The translations under genes and the position numbers were made by a program. Under the pieces are notes generated by a model, which ran no database searches, was not told where the DNA came from, and was given only the letters and a program-made list of their open reading frames with translations. DNA of 64,000 bases from positions 62,001 through 126,000 of the forward strand of contig QNQO01006220.1 of NCBI GenBank assembly GCA_003290165.1, in the 5' to 3' direction. Every line of letters begins with the position of its first letter. Within the stretch, counting starts at the first letter, position 1. Source of the stretch: Berberis thunbergii. Lineage: Eukaryota > Streptophyta > Magnoliopsida > Ranunculales > Berberidaceae. Below are positions 1 to 10,863 of the stretch, in pieces.

Positions 1-700
1 CTTTTGTGTTCATATGCAACCAAGTATTTATTTGTCTGTTTGTCCGTGCCCCACATTACTCATGAAACCTTTTATTTTTCTATTTATTTTAAGTTGAAAT
101 TCTAGTGAATTTTTTTTGGAAGGCGAGCGGGGTTCTTATAGGATCCCGAAACCCATTAAAGATCAGAACTGGTCAACACACCATAAACTGATAAATAAGA
201 TGACGCAAGTTGGGTTCAACCAAGTGGTACCATCCGCCAAGCTCCAACCGTATAGTTGTCATGCCATTGGCTAGTGAATTTTATTATTACCTACATTGAC
301 TAACACCTATGCTATTTTTAAATTTTGTATTTTATACTTTATTTATTTATTTTTATCTCTTAACCCCTCCCACCCCAAATGCCTCTAACAGGGTTTGAAC
401 CCTGAACTTGTGATACCATCTCCCACAAGTCTAGTAGCTTATATAATACCTTATTGGCCCTATCGAACCAAACCGAGTTACTTCAATTCAGTTTCGATTT
501 GAGTTTTTTTTCATCCTCGAATAAACCGAACCGTATCAATTTTTTTATCTGGTTTTTAACTCCCAACCCCACCACAACACAAATGAATTTTCACCTCAAT
601 CCCCAACCCCCTGCCCACCCCCATTTAATTCCCAACCCCACCCATTCCCATTTAATTCTCACCTACCCCATTTAGTTCAGCTAAGGTCAATATATAGATA
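1..700. other. Unclassified repeat-like intergenic DNA
   Basis: No gene is supported here. Positions 385-400 contain GGGTTTGAACCC, which on the minus strand resembles an RNA polymerase III B box, so a tRNA-derived SINE remnant is possible. Positions 460-540 are rich in AACCGAACC-type words, as are 1500-1640 and 26500-26780. The short open frames are low-complexity proline- or asparagine-rich sequence without recognisable domains. Confidence 0.4.
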
Positions 701-701
701 T

Positions 702-858
702 TGGATCCAGCTAGAGAAGTAGAGAGGTCCTCCATAGATATCATAGATATAGGTGAGTCTGGTGTGCTAAGATCCATTATTGATAATCTTGTAAATGAGT
801 TTTGTTTTGAGACTTTCTTCCGTTATGTTGTTGAAGGAGTTTTTATTGCTTTATAACA
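702..858 (+). pseudogene. Coding-like fragment, product not recognised
   Basis: One frame stays open for about 51 codons and ends at a TAA at 856-858. Its composition looks like a real protein rather than chance: it is helical, with the words LRSIIDNLVNEF and FETFFRYVVEG. I do not recognise the family. No start codon or splice site is convincing. It lies about 100 bp upstream of a TIM23-like relic on the same strand, so both may be fragments of captured genes. A search of this translation against plant proteins would settle its origin. Confidence 0.3.
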
Positions 859-950
859 ATTGGGTACAAATGATCTCCATGTGATCTTGGTCATCCTATT
901 ATAGAATTGTTGTATATATATGTCAAAAATCTCCCAACATCGCCAGAGTT

Positions 951-1178
951 TTTCTTCGCCGAAGAAGTTACCGCACATGGTCGGAGAACATCAGCTACTA
1001 CAAATGCAGTGGATACCTCTCCGGTGCCATCCTCAGTGTTGCCAAGGGTTCCGTAGAGGGGATCAAATAGGTCGAGAATTTTGACTCTTTGAAGCTCAAG
1101 CTAAATCAGGTCTTGAATTCCTGCGACCAGGTTGGGCAGGGGTTTGGGAACTCGTTGGGCACCATTTTTCTGAGCTTG
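951..1178 (+). pseudogene. TIM23-like mitochondrial translocase fragment (Tim17/22/23 family)
   Basis: The frame running through 963-1178 reads SYRTWSENISYY, GYLSGAI, AKGSVEGIK, a stop (TAG at about 1068-1070), then DSLKLKLNQVLNS and GFGNSLGTIF. This order matches the start of the Tim17/Tim22/Tim23 domain of plant TIM23, the channel subunit of the inner-membrane import translocase: a glycine-rich first membrane segment, a conserved K-x-x-V-E-G, then the LK-x-N-x-x-LN and GN-x-LG blocks. Only about 75 of the roughly 190 residues usual for the family are present, there is an in-frame stop, and no promoter or start is visible. It is a decayed fragment. AACCG-rich repeats lie on both sides (460-540 and 1500-1640), so capture by a transposon is possible but not shown. 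Confidence 0.55.
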
Positions 1179-1179
1179 T

Positions 1180-2171
1180 TTTTCTTTTTGTTCAACTAAT
1201 TTTTTTTGCATTAGCATTATTGGGGGTTTTTTTCGAATTGTATGGTCATTCAAGTTTGTTTAATTAGAATGCATCAACGCTAATATCTTTTATCATAATA
1301 GAAAAACTAGTATAATCTTGTTTTTTTTATAATATAATCATGTTGAGGTTCAAATTTAATTTAAAATCTGTATGTGTGAAAAAAGTTGTCTTTGTGTTTA
1401 GGTCTAGCTGTATGGGAATGGTAATGGCAACGCAAAATTATTTCAGTAAGAAGAAGAAAGATGATAGAAAAAAAGAAGCAAAATCGAAACAAACAGAAGC
1501 CGAACCGAATTGGTCGGTTACGATTTTTTGTTTGAAATATTAGAAAACGAACCGAACTGATAATCAAATCTCAACTTCGGTTCGGTTCAGTTTTGATCCA
1601 ATTTCAAACCGATTGAACCAATTAACACCCCTAATAAGATGCATTAATATGTACATTACATTACTCATTCCTCATGCACATTCTTATCCCCGTATAATGA
1701 ATTCCAATGATCCTTAGTCATTTCCTTTATTTATCCACAAATGTATACTACATAACATAGCATAGATACTAATATCTTAAACTTTAGGGTCGTACTACAT
1801 AAGTTTACACCTTTTTTTTTTAGAAGGGAAACATGTTTTTCTATGAAAAAAATGAACAAAGTATAATTATATATTAATGCATTCCTCTCTAATTGCAAAC
1901 TAAAACCCCTATCTAATTAGGAAGAAAATCTCTCCACAATTTTTTATTTCCAGACATCTATCAACCTCGGTTCTTTATGAGTATTTACGCTAAAAAAATT
2001 TCTTCACACTCAAATTTTTGTCAATGTATCAAACATAGTGTTTTTCAATTTTTGCGTTTCATAAGCTTCAAAAAAATTCATTTGATGGTGCCTATTGGGC
2101 CACGATTGGAACCAGCTGACAACATGAGGATTTCTAGATTAAACTATGCAACGAGTTGCTAGGTTTAGTGA
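1180..2171. other. Intergenic, AACCG-rich repeat at about 1500-1640
   Basis: I see no gene. Positions 1500-1640 carry alternating AACCGAAC and CGGTTCGG words and end near AACACCCCTA, a signature common at the ends of short plant repeats. The remainder is AT-rich and featureless to my reading. Confidence 0.4.
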
Positions 2172-2850
2172 TGATGATACACCAAACCGTCATTAAATCC
2201 ACGCCATACGCGTGTCATGATAATCTCGCCAGCAGAACAAAGCGGGCCCGATTGCCCACCAAATCTAGCAAGGCCCAGACAACATTAAGCCCAATTCAGC
2301 ATAATCCAGAAAGTTGGATCCAAGTTGCAGCGCCCTATTAAGCCCACACGTCACATGGTAAAGCCCAAGATCCGAAAGCCTAATTAGGCAAGTATCTAGG
2401 GCATCACCTAAGACGGGCAAACCAACAACACATAGGTTTCGACTAGGAAACATATACCGGAATATAAGTTGTGAATGAAAACTTCCTTGCATGGACAACA
2501 CTTCAAAAGGGAAACCTCTCCTGCAGATCTTGGTGCACAAGTCACGTAGGGAAACTCTCATACATAAGTCATTTCTTCCAATTAGGAAAGGATCTCCAAC
2601 AAAATCTCTTTCCCTAAACGCTACCACCAAAAGCCTAGCCGAACGAGGACTCTCACATTATAAATAAGACACAAAGTTGATGAGAAAATGTACGCTACAA
2701 AACCTAATTTATAGCTTTAAGCCTTTCTCAAGCCTTGTCTAACTTTTGCATCGGAGTGCCATCAACCATCACAACGGTGGTCCTTGGCTCATGTGCATTC
2801 CTTGTGTAGGTCCAGGTCAAGGTCAAGGAGAACAAGATTCGACTACATCA
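2172..2850 (+). mobile_element. Solo LTR of the Ty3 family found elsewhere in the window
   Basis: It begins TGATGATACAC and ends GACTACATCA, the same ends as the LTRs of Ty3-2 (54689-63453, read on its minus strand). Internal matches to that LTR include the block around TGCATCGGAGTGCCATC (about 2748-2764) and a TATA-like TATAAATAAGAC (2660-2671). The 679-bp length fits the 670-690 bp of the Ty3-2 LTRs. The flanks are AGTGA and AGTAA, a target duplication with one mismatch. No internal retrotransposon sequence adjoins it, so it is best read as the product of recombination between two LTRs. Confidence 0.75.
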
Positions 2851-2855
2851 AGTAA

Positions 2856-3541
2856 GTTAGATTATAGTGGTATTATGTGATGATCCCTTTGTTTGTTCTA
2901 TGGAAAATTTAACAAAGATTTTTTTTATTAACGTTAATAATTTTAGTGGTAGAAATACATTATATAGCAAGAGATGTTTGTAAAAGAACTTGGAGATATA
3001 TATCTCATTTTCAAGAGACTAGGAAAGTAATACTACACCATGAATCCTTCTATTGATTACTCTCATTAAAAGTGTGTTCTTATGAACTTTGATTAAAATT
3101 TTGCTAATAAATCATTGATATTTTTAATATTTGTTAAAAGGATGAAAAAAAAAATTGAGTAGAGAAAGTTAATTTGAGAGAGGCAAGGAGAGACATGCGA
3201 CATCTGGAGAGAAAAATTTGTGGAGAAAATCATTACGCTGAATTTGTAATTAGAGAGGAATGCATTAGGTGCAAGAGTTTTATGTTGCAAGATTTTTTAA
3301 GGATTGTACTAATTTCTTCCACAACTCAGAGTTATTTCCTCTCTACACCCACTAACCGTCAATATCGACTCATCCAAAAAACAAAGTAAATGAAAAGACA
3401 CTCTTGTGTTGGTAGGAAGAGTAATTAAACATCATGATGATCACGACCAGTGGTTCTCACCTACACCTCGCTAACACAATTTGGTGCGATATACTTTTAT
3501 GCTTATGAGCAAATGGGTGACAGAGATATAATCATAATTAG
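2856..3541. other. Intergenic, no gene seen
   Basis: AT-rich sequence between the solo LTR and Ty3-1. The short open frames lack recognisable domains, and I see no RNA gene or clear repeat. Confidence 0.5.
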
Positions 3542-4080
3542 TGATGAAACATCAAAATACACTGTCATCAAAGCATACACGTGGCTGAAAACATCCATCA
3601 CGAGGATCTAGCGTCCCATTTATTGGGTCAGCTTGTAAGACTCAAGAAGGCTAAAGCCGACCATAGAGTCCCAAACAAGGCCCATTGTAAGAAGACATAA
3701 TCAAAGCCTGAATCCAGGCCCAACACGATTTCTCTCATAAAAAATATGAACAATGCACAAAAAAAATTCGTGGAGGGAGTTACGCCTCCACGGATGCATC
3801 TCCATCAATGATGAAACGGTTACAAGAAACATCTCCTTCCATTGCGCCTCACATGCTTAAGCCACGAAGAGAATTAACCGCGACCATTACAAAACGTAAA
3901 AGGAACATTCTACAAATGTATGCAACTTTAACTGAGTTTTGTCCATATTTACTTTCTTCTTAAAATAGAGTTGTTGACTTAAGCATAAGAGTGCCTTGAG
4001 CCACCAAAACAATGTTCCTTTTCAGTCTAACATCTGTCTTGCAGGTCGAACTCGTAGAAGGACAAGATTTGGATGCATCC
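3542..4080 (+). repeat. 5' LTR of Ty3-1
   Basis: About 539 bp. It shares long blocks with 10389-10858, such as GGGAGTTACGCCTCCACG and CATCTGT-TTGCAGGTC. It differs by many substitutions and by an extra 70-bp class segment near 3940-4010, so the insertion is not recent. It ends at GGATGCATCC, followed directly by the leader. Confidence 0.8.
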
Positions 4081-4096
4081 GTGGGGAACGACAAGT
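4081..4096 (+). promoter_or_regulatory. Probable primer-binding / leader motif of Ty3-1
   Basis: GTGGGGAACGACA directly follows the 5' LTR. The corresponding place in Ty3-2 (minus strand, about 62757-62784) reads TGGCGTCATCTGTGGGGACG, so the motif is conserved between the two elements. Matching it to a specific tRNA was not possible by eye. Confidence 0.45.
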
Positions 4097-4569
4097 TTCC
4101 TTTCTAAAAAGAAGATCCACAATGACGAAGTTGACCAAAATCTGATAAATGATCGACAAGTTGTCAGAACAATTGACACACCCTACAAATCCTCAACCTG
4201 GTGACAATAATAGTAACTCTCTTATTAGCGAGAATGTACCACAGGCAGCTCAAGACGCAACCTAAATCATCAGGTCAATGGCACCGGACAATCAATATCC
4301 CCAACATATAATAGCCCAGACAACCCAGACAGTCGATGTCGCTGCCACAGATCCTCAGGTAAACATGCTTATGGTCCAGATGGACTACATGACGAATATG
4401 CTAGAAAAATTCGCCTAGGAGCACATTTAATCAGTTCATCCTGTCCAGGCACTGCCCCAACAAAAATTCACCAACAAAACTCAAGGGAGTGACGAAGTTC
4501 TAGCAGAACCCCAACAGGGAAACCACGAGAGCAATGAACTCTTTCAGAACAAGACTCCACAGTTTGGCA

Positions 4570-5640
4570 GAACGATTGCTGAAATCCCGTTCAGAATCGA
4601 GGTCACTAATCCCAACATGTTGTACGAATTAGCCAAGCCGCCATTCTCCGACGCCCTCATGAAAACTCCCATGCCAAAAAAGTTCACTCCGCCAAAGTTC
4701 AAAGTATACGATGGTACCACCGACCAAACAAATCACCTGAGACACTTCCACCGCATGATGACCCTGAAGGAGACCACAAAGTCAATCCTGTGCATAATTA
4801 TTTTTTGACTAGCCTTATCTCCACGACGATGAATTGGTTCAATAGCCTACCACTGAGGTCAATAGACTCCTTCCAGGTGTTTGCCATCGCCTTTAAAACA
4901 AGATTCATTGGAAGTCAACAAATGGGGAAAGGATCACACTATCTCCTCCATGTCAAGTAGAAGCCCGAAGAAACAATAAGGGAATACGCCACTCGTTTCA
5001 CAAACGAATTGACAATGATCAATGGGTGTAACGATAATACAGCCGCTGCGACTTTTACCATCGGATTGAAAATAGGCCTTTTTTTTTACGCTCTCAACCT
5101 GGAACCTCCAAAAAACATGGCGGTCTTGCTGAAAACAACCCAAAACATATCTTTCTTGAAGATATGAAATCTACCAGGAGAAAAAAAAAGAATAGGAAAG
5201 GGAAAATCATTCAAGGAATTAGGAAAGGAAGGAAGAGAAGAGGCGATAGATGGACCACGGGAAGATAACAGTCGATCAAAGAAACATCCAAATGACCGAA
5301 GGATTGAATCCAACCAGCGAGAATCAAGAAAGTCGCAATCGACACAGCCCAGTCATGAGCTAATAACCAGCGTAATGAAAAAACATACAAACCATACACA
5401 GCCATGAAGACAAGCTGGACCAACATCTTTAAATACATGGCAAATTGGAAGAACGTCAACTTACCCACCAGGATGACAGGAGACCCAGAAGGAAGAGACA
5501 AAAGCAAGTATTGTTCCTTCCTTAGGGATCACGAGCATGATACCGATGACTGCTACAAGCTAAAAGAAAAAATCGAGCATTGGATTCAAAGAGGATGACT
5601 CGACAAATTCATTAGAATGCCAGAAAAACAACTCAAAGGA
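4570..5640 (+). pseudogene. Ty3-1 gag, broken
   Basis: Gag forms the structural particle of the retrotransposon. The reading frame around 4617-4805 contains KFTPPKFKVYDGTTD and NHLRHFHRMM, the start of the retrotransposon gag domain. Another frame near 4930-5060 gives IREYATRFTNELTM, the usual end of that domain. Positions 5500-5620 give KYCSFLRDHEHDTDDCYKLK, the linker between gag and protease seen in Ty3/Tat-like elements. Several frameshifts and stops separate these pieces, including a TGA at 4806-4808 and a TGA at 5596-5598. The frame continues past the gag linker towards the protease but does not reach a catalytic DTG or DSG. Confidence 0.75.
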
Positions 5641-5905
5641 AAAGAAAAGGCAGATGCCACCGCTACAGGATCAAAAGAACAATCTAGTGAACTGATATAC
5701 ACCTTACACCGCATCCACCGAAGCAAAAAAGCACTTCCCGCTCTAGCAGATCTACATCGAAGTAGGAGAACTAATACTTTGAAGATGCTTGCACCAATCG
5801 ACTCAAGGACCCCACCAACGAATGCAAGCTCGACCCGAATTACCAATGACAAAATTGACAAGCGAATGACTCAACCAAACCTTGGTAGTTTATGTCGTAC
5901 ACGGA

Positions 5906-5995
5906 GCTAACATAAGCATGATTGGACAATTCGGTGCTGATATAAGCATGATTGGACAGTTTGGCGCTGATGTGAGCATGATCAGACAAATCAAC
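5906..5995 (+). repeat. Three tandem 30-bp units at the broken protease edge
   Basis: Three consecutive 30-base units, each of the form GCTGATATAAGCATGATTGG plus ten bases, encode A-D-I-S-M-I-G-Q-F-G with small changes. The unit follows a stretch reading LVVYVV, the kind of strand that precedes the catalytic loop in Ty3 proteases. The catalytic part itself is not found downstream. Confidence 0.7.
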
Positions 5996-6369
5996 ACTGC
6001 TCAGCTACCAGATCAAAAAACACCCTGAGTTTGTTAGCTATAATAACATATGCGACGAACAAACAGAACATAACCCATAGCAAATACAGCGAATAAAGGC
6101 GTACGAGACAAAGCAACAAAAACATCAATCTATAATGCTAGGATCAACATCAACCAATCAAAGGAAAACAAAGTAAATCACTCTTCAACCCAACATAAAG
6201 GGTTTAGAAAAACAACAGTTATGGTTGGTCAGAGCATCCAAAATAGAATATTAATAAAATTACAAATTCGGAATCATCATCCCACGTAAGATAAAAAATT
6301 CAAAATGCATCCATGCAAAACAATCGACATATAAAACCAAAAGGAATTAGGATGCAATTCGGATACATA

Positions 6370-7030
6370 TAATAAACTTCTGGTTTGATCAACCAATGAA
6401 GTGAAAATTGGATGAACAAGTCAACTAAATAAAAAGCAACTTCGGATCGATTAGAACGTCGAACCAATGAAGTAAAAGTAGAACGAACAAGTCAACTAAA
6501 TAAAAACAACTTCGGGTCGACTGGAACGTTGAACCAACGAAGTAAAAGTTGGATGAATGAGTCCACCAAATGAAAACAACTTCGAATCGACTAGAACATC
6601 GAACCAACAGAATGAAATTTGGACGAACAAGTCAAAACATCTGGTCTACTGGAACGTCGAACCAACGAAGTAAAAGTTGGACGAACAAGTCAAATAAATA
6701 AAAACAACTTTCAGTTGACTAGAATGCCAAACCAACGAAGTGAAAGTTTGGACGAACGAGTCAGCTAAATAAAAACAACTTCGGGTTGACTAAAATGTCG
6801 AACCAACGAAGTGAAAGTTGGATGAACGAGTCAACTAAATAAAAGTAACTTCGAGTCTACTGAAACGTCGAACCATGAAGGGAAAGTTGGATGAAACGAC
6901 TTCGGGTCGATCGAAATGTCGAACCAACGAAGCAAAGTTGGATGAAACGACTTCAGGTCGACTTGATCGTCGAACCAACAAAGTATGAGTTGAGTGAATA
7001 AGCCAACTTGAAAAAAACAAATTTGCTTTG
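6370..7030. repeat. Minisatellite inside Ty3-1, about nine units of 50-80 bp
   Basis: A unit containing GTCGAACCAACGAAGT, then a GTTGGATGAACGAGTCAACT-like block, then AACAACTTCGGGTCGACT recurs about every 70-80 bp, with shorter units near 6870-6960. Anchor words occur near 6449, 6528, 6598, 6656, 6726, 6797, 6868, 6918 and 6970. It lies between the gag side and the antisense gene. Tat/Ogre-type Ty3 elements are known to carry variable tandem repeats in this part. Confidence 0.85.
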
Positions 7031-7527
7031 ATTAGAGCATCAAACTAGCACAACAAATTTTGAAAGAACGAGTTAACATAACTCAAGAGAGCCTCAGATC
7101 AACTAATGCGCCATATCGACGAAGTAAAAGACAAATAAACAAAACAACTTTTTCATAAAAAGCTTCAAGATAACCAAGCACGAGGTTAAAACTGACGTAT
7201 CGGAGAGTACGAGAATTCAAATTAAAAAAATTCAGGCAAGAACAAAAGTTTACCTGAAAAAATCAAAGTTGGAGATTCACAATGCAACTCATTTCGACAA
7301 TAATGATCGACCTATAAAAGGTACAAGCAATATGAACAAGTCAACAAGTTGAACTATGACTACGAAGAAAAGTAAAGGAGAAAATTCTTGTTCTTTAATA
7401 AAACTATTCTATTACATTCAAAGAAGAAAGTAAAGGATCAAGAGGTCAAGCGGAGGAATCCATAACTTTGTCAGCAATACCATTTGACAAACGAGGAACA
7501 ACCGGATCACTGGTAGGAGCTCTCTCT

Positions 7528-10058
7528 TCAAAGAGGAGAAGGCAATGGCTCTTCAGCCATTGGGTCGTCCGGAAGGTCTTTGACACCATCTTCATCCTCG
7601 AAGGTCTGATAAACCAAGTGATGAGACCAAGTGATGGTATTGAGACAAATTAACATAAAGACCCTCGAAATAGTCGAGAAGCTTAGTCCGTCCATCAACA
7701 ATTTGTTGCCAATCTGCCACCTCCATAATGCAAAGCCTATTCTTAATAGAAGCAAGTTCATTCCTAGTCGCAATAAGTCAGCCCTTAGCAATAGTAAGCA
7801 TCGTGGAAGTATCTACCTTGACCTCGTCAAGTGCAGTCGTTGACTGCTCCATCATTTTCTCGGCAATGTTGCGGTTGGTAGAATGCTCTTTCATGGCACG
7901 CACAGCCTCGTCATGAAGTGCCTTCTAGGTGGACAATTCCTTCTCCACATCATATAAGCGTGCATAAACACCATCTAATTTGGTTCTTAAAGATTCGAGA
8001 TCAGACGCAGACTGATCCTATTCGCCCTCCACTTTGACCAATGAGGCTTGAAAAACCTTGACCTCTTTGACTTGTTATAAGCATTGCGCTCTTAATGCGT
8101 CAGATTGATTAAGAACGTGGGTAAACACTAACAACAACACAACCAACTTCCTCTCTAGAGAAACCACCAGTTTACGACTAGCTTGATAACCTGAACCCAT
8201 TACTCTTGTGTATGCGATGATTCATCCCATCCATTATATGCCTAAGGCCATCGTCAAGATGAAGGCCCAGCACAGGCATCGAAGGCCTTTCCATCGACCG
8301 TTTGTGCCATTCGTTGATCAACTTACGCGCACCATCATGCATGTCAACTCTGGTAAACCAGCAAAACTTCCTAGTTGATTTAACTTGAATCTCTTCAGGA
8401 GTAGGTTCCGTCCAACTAATCCGCGAATGAAGAACGCAGGGATCCGAAAGCATGAAGGAACCATCACCAACATCCAGGAATGAAGACAGAACGACAAGAT
8501 AACCATCCTCACTGTAACACCCTATGTGGGCGGGCTCAGAGGCTGGTAGGTTACCATGTATGGGTGGGCTTAGAGGCTGCTAGACTATTAGGGGGTTATA
8601 GTCCCACATCGCCTAGGTGAGGGAAGGATATGTGCTATATATGTACGAGTTTGGATCCACATGATACAACGCGTTTTAAGGCCATGTGGGTAGTTAGGTT
8701 GGGCCCAGAGCAGACAGTATTGTATCATGTGGATTGGGTCATGACACTCACCCTCTCGTTGAGTAGTAGCTGTAACAGAAACAGAACGAATGACAGTCCC
8801 AATGAAGGTAGAGGAACCTAGCGGGGAGAAGAAGATGGGACCTCCGCCCCATTATCAACAATAGAATAACGAAGATATTGCATATCGAAAACTTGATCAT
8901 GACCACCAAGCTCCTTAGACTAGACAACTGCTAGTTGGAACATCTTATCATTGATGGCCCTAGGATCCTCATTAGAACACTTGGTAGCGACATAACCACT
9001 ATAAGTAAAGATGAGCCTCTTTTCGCCATCATCTAGCGGGCGAATGGTCTCCTTTTGTGCTTATCTCCAATGCCAATTTCATCTCTTCAGCCTCTTGCAT
9101 AGATAAGCGACCTCCCTTGCAGACTCTATATCAACAAAGTAGAATCAAGGAGTTGTTTTCTCTTCGGAACACGATCATAACTCAGGAACAATCGCTTCGA
9201 CGGACTAACAGACCTCAAAAATTTTCTTTTCTTGGAAGTTGGACCAGTAGCGCCAACGCTAACAGGAGTATCGAGATCCGTAACATCCGAGCTCACTTTT
9301 TCATCAACGACAACATTATCGCCATCGACAAAGGCAGCGCCGACAACAATCTCCACAATGTGTCTCTCAGTTAGCAAAGCTCGTTCAGCTTCATTCATAC
9401 TATACAAACCGCTGCACTCCACCATGACATAAAAAATAGGCGTCCAAAGGAACCACGGGAAGCTGCAAAAAATGCTAGCTAATAACATGTTCCTCCATAG
9501 TCAATTGCAGATTTCTCCGCTTGTTAGGAACACAAAAAGACTTCTGCCGACCCCGCAAGTTGAAATAGCTAGAACGGACAGGAGCGTAGAACCAATCCCG
9601 TGACCAACCCCTGATGTCATTGTTAAGATTGCCAAAACACGCGGGAAAACAAAGAAAACAAGTACTTTTGGTCTCCAACAGACCAACCATTGAGTGCAAG
9701 ATTCTAGCAGTCAAAGGAATACAAAAAATGATGGCCCTTATGTATGTGGAAACCATAACCCTCCAACCGTTAGGGCCCAACTGAGCGAGAGGAATACCCA
9801 GAAGGTCTAGATAAGCCCAGAATAACTCTGGAACTGGGAATCGAAAGCTGGAGTGAAACACATGCATGTAAATGTAATATACCCCTTCCTCGAATGACAA
9901 GGACTGTCGTTCTCACGAGGTAAAATGATCTCAAGGTCAGAAGGCAAAGAATGGTCGGAACAAACCCTATCCAAGGTCGCTCGAGAAGTCTTATTGGGAT
10001 AAAAATGAGCTTCACAAATAGCAAGCTGCTCACCATCAAGTAAGTCATTGGCAGACAT
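7528..10058 (-). pseudogene. Ty3-1 antisense gene, 'putative gypsy type transposase' family (PF04195-like)
   Basis: Read on the minus strand, it begins at an ATG at 10058 with MSANDLLDGEQ, reaches PSDLEIILP, then shifts frame into 9900-9475. That stretch carries FRFPVPELFWAYLDLLGI, LAQLGPNGWRVMV and the later aromatic block WSRDWFYAPVRSSYF. This is the core pattern of the plant family annotated as 'transposase (putative) gypsy type'. The tail (about 7790-7528) ends in an acidic FEDEDGVKDLPDDP-like segment. Ty3-2 has a homologous gene in the same relative position and orientation (55615-58034, plus). Frameshifts and a 250-bp insertion at 8520-8769 break this copy. The biochemical function of the family is not established. 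Confidence 0.7.
8512..8777. mobile_element. About 250-bp insertion flanked by CTGTAACA repeats
   Basis: The 8-bp word CTGTAACA occurs at 8512-8519 and 8770-8777. Between them lies sequence unlike the surrounding antisense gene. It has two near-copies of a TGGGCGGGCTCAGAGGCTG block (about 8527 and 8561), the word GTCCCACATCGCC and a TATA-like CTATATATG. I see no inverted ends, so the class is unclear; the 8-bp repeat would fit a hAT-type target duplication. Confidence 0.5.
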
Positions 10059-10388
10059 TGTGAATAGACCAGAAAAAGATGGAAGAAAATGATAGAAAGA
10101 AGGAACAACCTTAATATCAAAGATGATGTAAAGAAGGAAACAAACCTGTCACGATCTCTTTCATACAACCAGGTAACGAAGATACTACTCGTGGGGTGAC
10201 GTGCAGGATATAATGGCGCGTGAAATTCCAAAAAATGTGCGCAAAAATGAACAGATAAAGAAATGATTGAGACGGTCGATTGACCGAAAGTTGCTAACAA
10301 CATTAAGTTCAAAACAAATATAGAATTGAAATACTAACCGCTACGAAGTTAGTCGATACATGAACGTACCCACTAAGGGGGAAGTAGC

Positions 10389-10858
10389 TGATGATACATC
10401 AAAATAGACTGTCATCAAAGTCATACACGTGGGAGAAAACATCCATCATAAGGATCTAGCATCTCATCTATTGGGTCAACTCGTAAGACTCAAGAAGGCT
10501 AAAACCGACCATAGAGGCCCACTGTAAGAAGACATAATCAAAGCCCGAATCCAGACTCGAACGAATCAACGCCCAAATCAGACTCGACACGAGTTCTTTC
10601 ATAAAAAAAAGAACGTTGCATACAAAGAGTTGTAGAGGGAGTTACGCCTCCACGAACGCATTTTCATTAAGGATAAGACTGTTACAAAAACATCTCGTTC
10701 TGTTGTGCCTCACATGTTTAAATCATGCAGACAATACCGCTACTATTATAAATGGTAAAGGGATTAAACATTGGAGTTCTTTCGGCCACAAAAAAAAGTG
10801 GTCATTAACAATCTAACATCTGTTTTGCAGGTCAAACTGACATGATTTGGATGCATCA
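10389..10858 (+). repeat. 3' LTR of Ty3-1
   Basis: About 470 bp, starting TGATGATACATC and ending TTTGGATGCATCA. The polypurine tract AAGGGGGAAGTAGC lies immediately before it. It carries a 30-base insertion near 10557-10590 relative to the 5' LTR and lacks a segment present there. Confidence 0.8.
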
Positions 10859-10863
10859 ATTAT

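Larger units (their letters stand above)
3542..10858 (+). mobile_element. Ty3-1: LTR retrotransposon with gag and an antisense gene, no polymerase
   Basis: The two LTRs both start TGATGAAACATCA or TGATGATACATCA and end GGATGCATC. The flanks ATTAG and ATTAT are a target duplication with one mismatch. A leader with GTGGGGAACGACA follows the 5' LTR, and a purine tract AAGGGGGAAGTAGC precedes the 3' LTR. In order the interior holds a broken gag (4570-5640), the start of a protease-like region broken by a 30-bp repeat (5906-5995), a 72-bp-class minisatellite (6370-7030), and a minus-strand gene (7528-10058) related to the 'putative gypsy type transposase' family. I see no reverse transcriptase, RNase H or integrase. 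LTR divergence and stops mark an old, non-autonomous copy. Confidence 0.85.

Noticed and set aside
385..400. Possible tRNA gene from a GGGTTTGAACCC word
   Set aside because: No cloverleaf, A box or acceptor stem could be built around it; at most a SINE remnant.
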